DNA from: Trichocoleus sp. FACHB-40 | Lineage (GTDB): Bacteria > Cyanobacteriota > Cyanobacteriia > Cyanobacteriales > FACHB-T130 | Length of the DNA: 64,000 nucleotides | Assembly (NCBI RefSeq): GCF_014695915.1 | Contig: NZ_JACJPF010000035.1 | Span: 106,210-170,209 of the forward strand | Direction: 5' to 3' | Shown here: piece after piece, positions 25,373 through 33,381 of the stretch | How positions within the stretch are numbered: the stretch's first letter is position 1 | How the letters are laid out: every line of letters starts with the position of its first letter | The notes under the pieces: model-generated | What the model saw: only the letters and a program-made list of their open reading frames with translations | Databases searched by the model: none | What the model was told of the DNA's origin: nothing | Translations under genes and position numbers: made by a program

Positions 25373-26289
25373 CCTAAAATCTCAGCGCGACACCATTGAA
25401 CGTACACATTTACACCCCTTTCTATAGTTACTTCAGGGGTAAATCCAAGTTTGGTAAGCTTACTCATATCTGCTTGCCAATTTATCGGCGTTCCTACCGG
25501 GGTAACATTATCAAATTCAACTGGGACATATTCCCCAAGTTTCGCTAACATTAACTCGGCTAGTTCCTTAATCGTTGTTTCGACACCATTCGCTAAGTTA
25601 TAAACCTCAGCTTCACAATCAGCCTTTTCAGCCAAAATGTGAATTGCTCTTGCTACATCTCTCCCATGAATAAAATCGCGGCTTTCGTTTCCAGTTCCCC
25701 TTAACTTCAGTGCAGATTGTGTCAAAGCTTTCTGACACATATCCCAAAGAACTTGCCGCCTTAATCCCGGCCCATAGCCTGAAAAAATACGTACTATGGC
25801 AGTAGGTAAGTTATAAACTTTGAAAAATTCTGTACAAAGCTGCTCGGACATCATCTTATGAAAACCATAAGGTGAAATTGGCTTCAGGCTTTGGTTTTCC
25901 TGAATTGGTAATGTTTCGGGATTTCCGTAGACAGCAGCACTAGAAAGATAGATTAAACGGCATTTTGGAGCGTAAAGACGCAAGCTATCAAGTAGATTGA
26001 AAGTAACAGAAACACTGTTACTAAAATCTGCCGATGGATCTGTAATTGAAAGTTCCACTGATGCTCGTCCAGCACAGTGAATACAAATTTCTGGTTGGAA
26101 CTCTTGAATAACGTTTACTAAATCAGCAGAAGGCAAACTTATTTGTTGATAGCGAAACAAATCTTGCCTGGGTGCATTCTCCGGAGGGCGGTTTCCTATC
26201 CCGACAACGCTCCAACCAGTTTCGGCAAATTGACGAGCAACATATCGCCCGATAAATCCTGTTACACCTGTAATTAAAACAGTTTTCAT
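25366..26289 (-). CDS. NAD-dependent epimerase/dehydratase (extended SDR)
   Basis: The best start is ATG 26289 (MKTVLITGVTGFIGRYVARQ); the frame to 26307 begins with TTG. The NAD-binding loop is TGVTGFIG at residues 7-14; CIHCAGRASVE and SAAVYGNPE follow; the catalytic YGFHK (Tyr, Lys) is near residue 141. RDFIHGRDVARAI is typical of UDP- or GDP-sugar epimerases and reductases. The protein makes or reduces a nucleotide sugar for the polysaccharide. The overlap with the following GT4 gene (7 bases) and the 10-base gap to the acyltransferase gene indicate one operon. Confidence 0.88.
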   Translation of the reverse strand: MKTVLITGVTGFIGRYVARQFAETGWSVVGIGNRPPENAPRQDLFRYQQISLPSADLVNVIQEFQPEICIHCAGRASVELSITDPSADFSNSVSVTFNLLDSLRLYAPKCRLIYLSSAAVYGNPETLPIQENQSLKPISPYGFHKMMSEQLCTEFFKVYNLPTAIVRIFSGYGPGLRRQVLWDMCQKALTQSALKLRGTGNESRDFIHGRDVARAIHILAEKADCEAEVYNLANGVETTIKELAELMLAKLGEYVPVEFDNVTPVGTPINWQADMSKLTKLGFTPEVTIERGVNVYVQWCRAEILGW

Positions 26290-26299
26290 AAGCAGTATA

Positions 26300-27040
26300 T
26301 TACTCAAGATCGCCTAAAGTTTTACTAACAGCAATTATTGGCATTCTTGTAGTGGGACATTTCTTCTTGAGAATTTCTAAATACTCCGCCTCACTGGGAA
26401 TATATTTATCGCTATCTTCGGGATAATCTTTAGCTTTTACCCAAGTTTGAGACTGCATATCAAATCTTTTGACGATCCTAGAAGGATTTCCCACAACTAC
26501 ACTGCACGGAGGAATATCGCAGTTTACAACACTTCCAGCTCCAATAATTGAACCATATCCCACCTTTACACCTTTTAAGAGAGTAGTATTTGCTCCTAAC
26601 CAACAATTTGCTCCTAACTCTATTACGTCATCGCAGGTAGTTCCAGTAGCGATATAAGGCATAAAAGGGGTATCAAAAAGATGCCCGCTTCCCAAAATTC
26701 GACAGTCATTACTAATCATGGCGTAGTCGCCAATTTTAATCAGACCTCCCGCAGTTAGAAAGTTTCTCCGTCCAATAAAACAGTTATCCCCTATGATGAC
26801 AGAAACCTTTCCTGGTTCCCGTTTGTTAATCACAATTGTTGTATCCTGTCCGATAACAGAATTTTCACCAATTTTTACGTTTCCCCAACCTAGTACATGA
26901 ACAGATGGTTCAATATAGGTGTTTTTGCCAACATTCCGCCTTTTAGCGAAATAAGCTTTAAAGTTACCCCCCAACCATTTGAGTCTGTCTATTTGGGAAT
27001 CTGAGAGTTTTGATACTATGAAGCTTTTTATGTTCTTCAT
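26300..27040 (-). CDS. Hexapeptide-repeat acyltransferase (CatB/LbH type)
   Basis: A 246-residue protein with left-handed beta-helix repeats from about residue 45 to 190: NVKIGENSVIGQDTTIVI, VSVIIGDNCFIGRRNFL, IKIGDYAMISNDCRILG then LGANTTLLKGVKVGYGSIIG and AGSVVNCDIPPCSVVVGNPS. The conserved GNP-x-R (GNPSRIVKRF) near the end and an active-site His (GSGHLFDTP) match the O-acetyltransferase family. It probably adds an acetyl group to a sugar or repeat unit. It lies 10 bp before the epimerase. Confidence 0.87.
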   Translation of the reverse strand: MKNIKSFIVSKLSDSQIDRLKWLGGNFKAYFAKRRNVGKNTYIEPSVHVLGWGNVKIGENSVIGQDTTIVINKREPGKVSVIIGDNCFIGRRNFLTAGGLIKIGDYAMISNDCRILGSGHLFDTPFMPYIATGTTCDDVIELGANCWLGANTTLLKGVKVGYGSIIGAGSVVNCDIPPCSVVVGNPSRIVKRFDMQSQTWVKAKDYPEDSDKYIPSEAEYLEILKKKCPTTRMPIIAVSKTLGDLE

Positions 27041-27060
27041 AAATTTTAAGGTTTGTTTTA

Positions 27061-27969
27061 CTACTTAATTTTGATTGTGCCTGCTATTTTTCTCTTTAAT
27101 TTAGACATAAAGCCTACATTAAAGAATTTTTCTTGAATAAGATGATCTGCTTGGAAATCCTGAATCATAAATTGAGGATGTTTTAAGGGTAGATTTATTT
27201 CTTGCGTCTGCACATTTGCTAAAGGATTATCGCTAAAAGTGTGAGTAGCATTGGCTCCAAACCCGATATTAGTAATTAAGTTAACTTCAGGGCAAATCCT
27301 TAACCCATTTTGCATCCAACAAGCTAACAACCATTGATAATCCCAGCAGGATCTATCTGAAGATTCATATATTTCTTGAAAGAGTTTTTTCCAATATAAA
27401 TAATACTTTGGTTCTCGCAGATAATTTTCTAGGAACTGAGCCTCTAAAAGTTGCGGAAATAGGTTAATATTGTAATCAAAAAATTTCCAGGCTCTCCGCC
27501 ACGATGCCCAGCCCCAGTTACCGCCAAACTGGGAAAAATAATAACTTTGCAGAGGCGATCGCCATTCTCCTAAAAGACTTGTACCAGCGATCGCCATCAC
27601 CCTTTCGTCATCCCGGTACTTTGAGAGCAACTCTTCGCAGAACTGGAAAAAGGTCGGGTGGGGTAAACAATCATCCTCAAAAATTATGGCTTCTTCGACT
27701 TGTTCAAAAACCCAAGTGATGCCTGTAGCTGGACGTAACCCACAGCCTAAGTTTACATCCGAATAATTCTTTAAAACCTCACAATCCCAATCTACTCTGT
27801 CAATAATTGCACGAGCCGCAGCGCACTGTTCGGCTTCACCCGGCTTATCGGCACGAGGGCCATCAGCAACTACTAAAAGTTTAGGTGGTTTTGCCTGACG
27901 AATCGCTTCAAATACTTTTTCAGTAGTTTCAGGACGCTTAAAGATTAACAAAGCAACTGGAGTTTTCAT
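27061..27969 (-). CDS. GT-A fold glycosyltransferase-like protein
   Basis: The 302-residue protein starts MKTPVALLIFKRPETTEKVF, with KLLVVADGPRADKPGE (N-terminal nucleotide-binding strand) and an AIIFEDDCLPHPTFFQF segment, the family's EDD metal site near residue 97. GNWGWASWRRAWKFFD is a hallmark of a large group of sugar-transferase-like proteins of cyanobacteria and bacteroidetes. No membrane segment is visible. Its ATG overlaps the stop of the preceding gene (ATGA, 27966-27969), so the two are translated together. The substrate is unknown. Confidence 0.8.
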   Translation of the reverse strand: MKTPVALLIFKRPETTEKVFEAIRQAKPPKLLVVADGPRADKPGEAEQCAAARAIIDRVDWDCEVLKNYSDVNLGCGLRPATGITWVFEQVEEAIIFEDDCLPHPTFFQFCEELLSKYRDDERVMAIAGTSLLGEWRSPLQSYYFSQFGGNWGWASWRRAWKFFDYNINLFPQLLEAQFLENYLREPKYYLYWKKLFQEIYESSDRSCWDYQWLLACWMQNGLRICPEVNLITNIGFGANATHTFSDNPLANVQTQEINLPLKHPQFMIQDFQADHLIQEKFFNVGFMSKLKRKIAGTIKIK

Positions 27970-29165
27970 AAATATTTGTCAGCAGTCATATTCTGCTTAA
28001 ATTCGGTGTAATGTAGCATCATGCTAGAAGCGATCGCTGCTATTTCAGCTAAAGGAGTCTGAAGCGAAACGTAGCGATATCTAAAAGCAGCTAGTCTTGC
28101 ATCTGCCTCCTGGTAGAGAATATCTTGCGCCAAATTTCCCCACCGATCCTCTGGCATCAAGTCAAGCGTCATGCCAGCATGGCCAGAAGGTAGCAGCATA
28201 TTCGAGCCATGTACGCCAATTACCAAACGGCTTTCGGCATAAATTTGGCATATTTCCCTTTCTGTTTCTGCATTAAACTTGTCTACCCGCAAATCTTCGA
28301 TCCAGTCGGGAAATTGAGTTTTTCTACCCAATCCCGCGATCGCAAACTTTGCCTCCGGAACGCGATCGCGTATCTTTGAAAATAGTTTCTGCACCCGCGC
28401 ATTTTGAAGCTTGAGAGCAATATCAAGCATTTTCAGCTTTCTCAGACTTGTTGATAGCAGCGCATTGCACCATATCCGATCGTCACGCCAGATAAACGTT
28501 ATTCTAGGCGGATATTTATCAAAGTTATACTGGGGAATTCTGGTAAATTTGCTAATGTCAAAATGACTCGGATGAGAATGTGCCTTGCTGACGTAAATAT
28601 CATCAAAACGTTGGCATTCTTCAGATACAAATCGGTCAAAATTTGGATAGTAGCATTGCCCCCGCTTTAAAGGTATATTCACCGTCCATATTTCTGCAAC
28701 TCCCTCCGGAACCATCCATCTAAGAAACTTCGGTACAATAACAATTAAGCCATAATCAGGATAATTGTCTAAATGTCTTTGAGCATTTAATAGTTTTAAC
28801 AAACTATGTCCATAAAGATAATCAATACAGTTTAAAATTAGGACGCGCTGATGGCATTTAAAAACTTCTTTAGATATTCCTAGTTTCTCTTCTTGAGGAT
28901 TTTGCAGAGATACAAGCAGCTTTTCTCCTAACCAATATTTACAAAACTCATGACCATAAACTTCGTGTTTTGCTAAATCAACTTGGTATGGAAAATTAAC
29001 AGCGTGACCAACTTCTAAGTCCTCAATAATTTTTGTATGGCAACTAACACACTTAGATTCGACGCAGACGTGCATCCCTTGCCACAGAATAGTTTTAGGT
29101 TTAAGCGGTGCTTCGCAATGGGGACAGGTAGATGGGTGCTGAATGTTCGGTTTAATTTCAATCAT
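27966..29165 (-). CDS. Zinc-ribbon plus GT-B-like protein, function unknown
   Basis: A 399-residue protein. Residues 12-48 form a zinc-ribbon-like unit: TCPHCEAPL followed by ESKCVSCHTK (CxxC ... CxxC). The C-terminal half looks like a GT-B nucleotide-sugar domain: RITFIWRDDRIWCN, AKFAIAGLGRKTQFPD, and RLVIGVHGSNMLLPSGHAG near residue 315, which resembles the HGS-x-x-x-N/L motif of GT61/DUF563-type transferases. No membrane segment is seen. The start overlaps the flippase stop (ATGA, 29162-29165) and its stop overlaps the next start. The domain combination is unusual. Glycosyltransfer is an inference. Confidence 0.7.
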   Translation of the reverse strand: MIEIKPNIQHPSTCPHCEAPLKPKTILWQGMHVCVESKCVSCHTKIIEDLEVGHAVNFPYQVDLAKHEVYGHEFCKYWLGEKLLVSLQNPQEEKLGISKEVFKCHQRVLILNCIDYLYGHSLLKLLNAQRHLDNYPDYGLIVIVPKFLRWMVPEGVAEIWTVNIPLKRGQCYYPNFDRFVSEECQRFDDIYVSKAHSHPSHFDISKFTRIPQYNFDKYPPRITFIWRDDRIWCNALLSTSLRKLKMLDIALKLQNARVQKLFSKIRDRVPEAKFAIAGLGRKTQFPDWIEDLRVDKFNAETEREICQIYAESRLVIGVHGSNMLLPSGHAGMTLDLMPEDRWGNLAQDILYQEADARLAAFRYRYVSLQTPLAEIAAIASSMMLHYTEFKQNMTADKYL

Positions 29166-30499
29166 CGCACTACCTCTAAAATTCTATTTACACCTTTATA
29201 TAGGTTGCAAGAGCGGAGAATAAACTTACCGACTGGCTTTAAATCTGGAATTATGAAATTGAGCAATACAGCGACAATAAAATAAGTTATTAAAGTTGCT
29301 ACAGTTGCGCCTATTGCACCATACTTAGGGATTAAATACCAGTTTAAAATTATATTTAATGAGGCACCTGTAAAAGTTAAATATAATTCGTTGTGAGCTT
29401 TGCCTTCAATCATAATAAAAGCATTTCTGGCAACTCCAAAACCACTACCAAACTGCGCCCACACATAAATTGATAATACTGTAGCTGAAGCAGCGTAATT
29501 ATCGCCGTATAGAAAATGAACAACATAATTAGAAAGTAGAGAAACTGGAATTGCTACCACTAGCCATAAAATTAAAGTTAAATCAAAGTATGCCTGAAAT
29601 TTTTTGATGTATTCGCTCTCTCCTTGAGCCTTGGCTTCAGTGAGTTTGGGAAAAAAAGATATCTGCATGATAGATGGGATGAAATCAAATATCTGCGATA
29701 TCTTAACTGCGGCGGCGTAAATGCCCAATTGCACTGTTTGGTTAAACGAACCGAGCATGACCTGATCGATTGTGGAATACACATAAATTGCAATTCCCGA
29801 CACAATCAAAGGCCAGCTTTCTGTGAGCAATTTCTTAGCACGAGGGAGGGTGCTGCGCCACGCTTTTAAGTCCTGTCCGCTTGCTTGATAAACCATCACC
29901 AACCCCACCGCAGCTAAGGCAAGTTCTCCAAACCTTGCCCAGGCAAATGCAATTAGGGGTGCCTGCATTTGAATTAAGACAATTCTGAGAGCGCAAATAA
30001 GTATATAAGCGCTATTTTTAACAACAACTGTATATTTAGATTGAACTTGCGACCGAAACCAGAGGTCGATAGTCTCGAAAGCTTGAAAAATCGTTCCAGC
30101 GGCGATAATTCCTACGAGCCAATGAGTTAAATTATCTTGGGGCTGTAGCAAAGAAATTGCGCCAAAAGCCAACAAAGTTGTTACAGCACCGCCGAAGAGC
30201 TTTAGTGCGAAGGAAGTACCAAGCGTCTCATTTTTACTATCTGGGTGACGCACAATGTCGCGCACCACAATGGTATCTAAGCCCAGATTGGCAATTGGCC
30301 CCAAGAGTGCGACGAATGCGATCGCATAGTTAAATAACCCAAATTGCTCAGGGCCAAGGTAGCGAGCAACCCAAATTCCTACTATTAAGCTCAAGCCCAT
30401 CTGGAGGATTTTGTCAGCAAACAGCCAACCTATGTTGCTGACAACCTTCTTTAAACCAGGACTAAACTTTTGACTTACCAAAGTCAGCTTGTCTAACAT
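29162..30499 (-). CDS. Oligosaccharide flippase (Wzx, MATE/MVF superfamily)
   Basis: A polytopic protein of about 445 residues when started at ATG 30499 (MLDKLTLVSQKFSPGLKK); the frame reaches 30556 but adds an unlikely Cys-rich leader. After the signature VVSNIGWLFADKILQMGLSL and GIWVARYLGPEQFGLFNYAI come about 12 to 14 membrane helices. The first helices match the polysaccharide biosynthesis (PF01943-type) family. It would carry lipid-linked repeat units across the inner membrane for polymerisation. Stop and next start overlap (ATGA). It is one of the anchor genes that make this a Wzx/Wzy locus. Confidence 0.9.
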   Translation of the reverse strand: MLDKLTLVSQKFSPGLKKVVSNIGWLFADKILQMGLSLIVGIWVARYLGPEQFGLFNYAIAFVALLGPIANLGLDTIVVRDIVRHPDSKNETLGTSFALKLFGGAVTTLLAFGAISLLQPQDNLTHWLVGIIAAGTIFQAFETIDLWFRSQVQSKYTVVVKNSAYILICALRIVLIQMQAPLIAFAWARFGELALAAVGLVMVYQASGQDLKAWRSTLPRAKKLLTESWPLIVSGIAIYVYSTIDQVMLGSFNQTVQLGIYAAAVKISQIFDFIPSIMQISFFPKLTEAKAQGESEYIKKFQAYFDLTLILWLVVAIPVSLLSNYVVHFLYGDNYAASATVLSIYVWAQFGSGFGVARNAFIMIEGKAHNELYLTFTGASLNIILNWYLIPKYGAIGATVATLITYFIVAVLLNFIIPDLKPVGKFILRSCNLYKGVNRILEVVR

Positions 30500-30573
30500 C
30501 ACAATTTTGCAATATTCTAGGGAATAAAAAGTCGCGCTACATAGTTCATGTAGCAAATTCTATAAAAATCCAG

Positions 30574-31488
30574 TTATTTAGCTTTAGCAGCTTGCAAAGC
30601 TTTTCTCACAAATTGAGCGGTTTGCATCAATTTCGGTTGCTCCCATAAATACTGCAATAAATCCGTCTTTAGTTTGGCCGCCGGAGAATATTCTTTGTAC
30701 ATTGAAGGAATCAAGCGATATTTCATCCCGTTGTATGCAGCATATTCTACAGCAGTAGGAGAAGAGGCATTGCGGCTGCCAAATTCATACACCGCTGGCA
30801 GATAATGTGCCGTGAGAGACTTTCTAGAATACTTAGGATTAATTGTTTCCAAAGAACCGTGAATGGTTCTGGAGTTCCAGAAAAGTACATCTCCTTTATT
30901 CAAGGCTGGTGCATTAATCTCATCTTTATGAGAATTGATATAACCCTTCAATTTTTCTAAATAAAAACGATTAGAAAGCTTCTCATCTTCTGTTAATTCA
31001 AAATCTACTAGATGAGATTTTGGCAAAACATAGAATCTACCAGCTTCTTCGTGAATATCTTCCAAGGCAAACCAACCAGCCAGTAAATGACCATTTGGCA
31101 TAGAGTCTAAGTAGTACCAATCCTGATGGGCTGGGGTAGCAGTGTTCATATCGAACAACATAGTTTGCATTAAATTATGTTCCTCAATACCTGTTAGTTC
31201 AGTTAATGCTTCCCTAACTTGCTGCAAACAAAAAATTTTTCTAGCTGATTCAGTAAATGTTGAATGTTTTGGGTAATCGTGAACATCGCGAAAAGATTCT
31301 TCGGAATATCCATAATCATTAATTTTATTAGGTTGCCAGCGGTTACTTGACTGCCTAAAAAAAGGAAAATTTGATGTAATAACCTTGGACGCATATTCGT
31401 TTAAGAGGTTATCAATTATGTTTTGAGGAATGAGATTTCTAAAAATATAGTATCCGTTAGCTTGATAATAGTCTCTTGGCCTATCCAT
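30574..31488 (-). CDS. Phytanoyl-CoA dioxygenase (PhyH) family protein
   Basis: A 304-residue Fe(II)/2-oxoglutarate-dependent oxygenase candidate. The iron ligands are visible: TPAHQDWYYLDS gives the H-x-D pair near residue 123, and a later His in NSRTIHGSLE near residue 215. MDRPRDYYQANGYYIFRNLI is the typical N-terminus of PhyH. The ATG at 31488 has AGAGGA about 8 bases upstream. In a polysaccharide locus such an enzyme might hydroxylate a sugar, lipid or amino-acid substituent, but no substrate is known. It precedes the flippase on the same strand. A 40-bp tandem duplication lies just upstream. Confidence 0.85.
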   Translation of the reverse strand: MDRPRDYYQANGYYIFRNLIPQNIIDNLLNEYASKVITSNFPFFRQSSNRWQPNKINDYGYSEESFRDVHDYPKHSTFTESARKIFCLQQVREALTELTGIEEHNLMQTMLFDMNTATPAHQDWYYLDSMPNGHLLAGWFALEDIHEEAGRFYVLPKSHLVDFELTEDEKLSNRFYLEKLKGYINSHKDEINAPALNKGDVLFWNSRTIHGSLETINPKYSRKSLTAHYLPAVYEFGSRNASSPTAVEYAAYNGMKYRLIPSMYKEYSPAAKLKTDLLQYLWEQPKLMQTAQFVRKALQAAKAK

Positions 31489-31538
31489 AAATAAATCCTC
31501 TAAAAGCTGCTATTTTCCTATTAATTTAATCGTATGTT

Positions 31539-31618
31539 ATTAAATTATTAGGCAAATGTCTTACGTAATTACGCTGAAATTAAATTATTAGACAAATGTC
31601 CTACGTAATTATGCTGAA
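31539..31618. repeat. 40-bp tandem duplication upstream of the PhyH-like gene
   Basis: The 40 bases at 31539-31578 recur at 31579-31618 with three differences by eye (GGCAAATGTCT/GACAAATGTCC and ACGCTGAA/ATGCTGAA). Each unit has an ATTAAATTATTA run and a CTTACGTAATTA/CCTACGTAATTA core with TACGTA at its centre. It lies 51 to 130 bases before the start codon of the minus-strand gene. Confidence 0.8.
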
Positions 31619-31634
31619 AAAATATTTTTTACCC

Positions 31635-31683
31635 TTTCTCGTTCTCAGCCTCCGACTGGGAATGCCTGTTATGAGGCTCATGC
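31635..31683. repeat. GTTCCCAG/GAGGCTC repeat, copy 3
   Basis: TTTCTCGTTCTCAGCCTCC, CTGGGAATGCC and ATGAGGCTCATGC in order follow the same arrangement as the copies at 43070 and 63617. It fills the gap between the PhyH-like gene and the O-antigen ligase-like gene. Confidence 0.6.
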
Positions 31684-31717
31684 TCCTGCGTGGCTTTCTT
31701 CAAGAGGGGGAGGCGCA

Positions 31718-33103
31718 CTAACGAAGCGGTTCTTGCAGTCTGGGATGTTCATTACAACTTTCCGTTGTAGAGTCCAGGCACAATCGAACTGTCGCTAAAA
31801 CATAAAACATCCACGCATAGGTAATTGACATCAAGCCCGTTTCTGTTATGTTTGTCATCACTGCCCACGTAGTAAGTAGAAGGGGCATGACTAATTCAAC
31901 GTCTGTACTGCGTTTCATGTACTTTACTGATAACGCAATATTAGTGAGAAAAGAAAGTAAAAATAGACCTAATCCTACCAAACCTAAATCTACGGTAAGG
32001 TCTAAAAATCCATTGTGAGAATGCTCAGGCTTAAATTGGGTTTTCACTACTAGGATGTCAGCAGCAGGATCGGCTTCTCCTCGCCAAGATTGCCAAAATC
32101 CTAAGTATCCATAACCCAGTATTGGATTTTCTTTGATATGCTCGATTACCAGGGGCCAGAAGTCCATACGTCCGGTTAATGACAAATCTTTCCCCAGAGT
32201 ATCTACAATAATAAATTTTGCATTTTGCGTTACCAAAATAGTCAGACAAATTCCCAGAGCCATGAAAAAGATAATGCAAGCGAAAGCCAATCTAGGTGGC
32301 AATTTTTTTATAAACCGGACAATTACTAATACACCTACCAATAAAACCATTAAAACTTTACCCATCCCACTGTTTGAACGTTGGAGAGAATAAAGAGCTA
32401 AAGCAGCAAATCCCAAAGATTGCACCTTAGTCTTGGGTTTGCGGACTGACTGCAAATAAAACATGATCGCAGTCAGAGCCATCAAGAAGCCAAAAGCGTT
32501 GCCGTGGGGCAAAATTCCCTGCCAGCCTTTAGAAGTTACTCCGATTGACGGTCTGAATAAAGCGTAAAATACACTCACTACAAGTATAATTTGGTTGGTA
32601 AATAGTAATAATTCAAACAGTTCTTTCCACTTATACTGTTTTCCAACATAAATACAAAAAACAGTAGTTCCTAAAAAAACCATACTAGCTTTTAATGTAT
32701 ATACTGGGGTTCCTGACCAAGCAGCAGACAGGCATATAAGTAACATTAAAAGACAGAAATAGGGATTTTTCAATATAATTCTTGAATATACAAAGATAAT
32801 ATCTTTAAGGGTGTGTCTTATCCGGGAAAATATAATAAACAAGCCGACAACATAGATTCCTATTTGTAAAAGAAGAGAAAAAAGCTTTTTGCCTTCGAGA
32901 TACAAAGCTCTAGGGTGTATTTTATCAAAACCACTTAGCGTTACCCCAGCGATCGCAAATATCATCAGCATAATAAAAACTTTTTCTAAAGTGGCAGAAA
33001 AAGTTTTATTATTACTAGCATTGCTAAATAATAATAAAATATAAATAACCACCATGCTTAGAATAATGATAAGAAGTAAAGGCTCTGAGGTTATAGTATT
33101 CAT
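31718..33103 (-). CDS. O-antigen ligase / Wzy-type polymerase family protein
   Basis: A 461-residue polytopic protein with 10-12 membrane segments. The diagnostic part is near residues 290-350: SLTGRMDFWPLVIEHIKENP, ILGYGYLGFWQSW and QFKPEHSHNGFLDLTVDLG, matching Wzy_C/WaaL text with the conserved Arg, Gly-x-Gly and His/Asn. It would polymerise or ligate repeat units at the periplasmic face. It is first in the minus-strand arm, and diverges from the export gene at 33382 across a 278-bp intergenic region that probably holds two promoters. Confidence 0.88.
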   Translation of the reverse strand: MNTITSEPLLLIIILSMVVIYILLLFSNASNNKTFSATLEKVFIMLMIFAIAGVTLSGFDKIHPRALYLEGKKLFSLLLQIGIYVVGLFIIFSRIRHTLKDIIFVYSRIILKNPYFCLLMLLICLSAAWSGTPVYTLKASMVFLGTTVFCIYVGKQYKWKELFELLLFTNQIILVVSVFYALFRPSIGVTSKGWQGILPHGNAFGFLMALTAIMFYLQSVRKPKTKVQSLGFAALALYSLQRSNSGMGKVLMVLLVGVLVIVRFIKKLPPRLAFACIIFFMALGICLTILVTQNAKFIIVDTLGKDLSLTGRMDFWPLVIEHIKENPILGYGYLGFWQSWRGEADPAADILVVKTQFKPEHSHNGFLDLTVDLGLVGLGLFLLSFLTNIALSVKYMKRSTDVELVMPLLLTTWAVMTNITETGLMSITYAWMFYVLATVRLCLDSTTESCNEHPRLQEPLR

Positions 33104-33381
33104 ACCTATTTTATTGGTTAAAAGAACCTGCTAAATTTTCCCTATCCAAATATAAATACATGAAAGACAAATTTACAGTATATTAAATTTATTACATCTG
33201 CAAATTTCTTGCCAGATTAAAAAATTATAATCAGCTTGATAAACCAATAGATACTGACCGGGGATAGGTTGCCAGTAATTTATCAGTAAATTTACATAAG
33301 GTATGAAGTAAAAAATATTAGCCTTGGCAGTTTATTGAAAGTCAAGCTTAAATTAATAAGGATAAAGCAAGTAGGTTGTGT

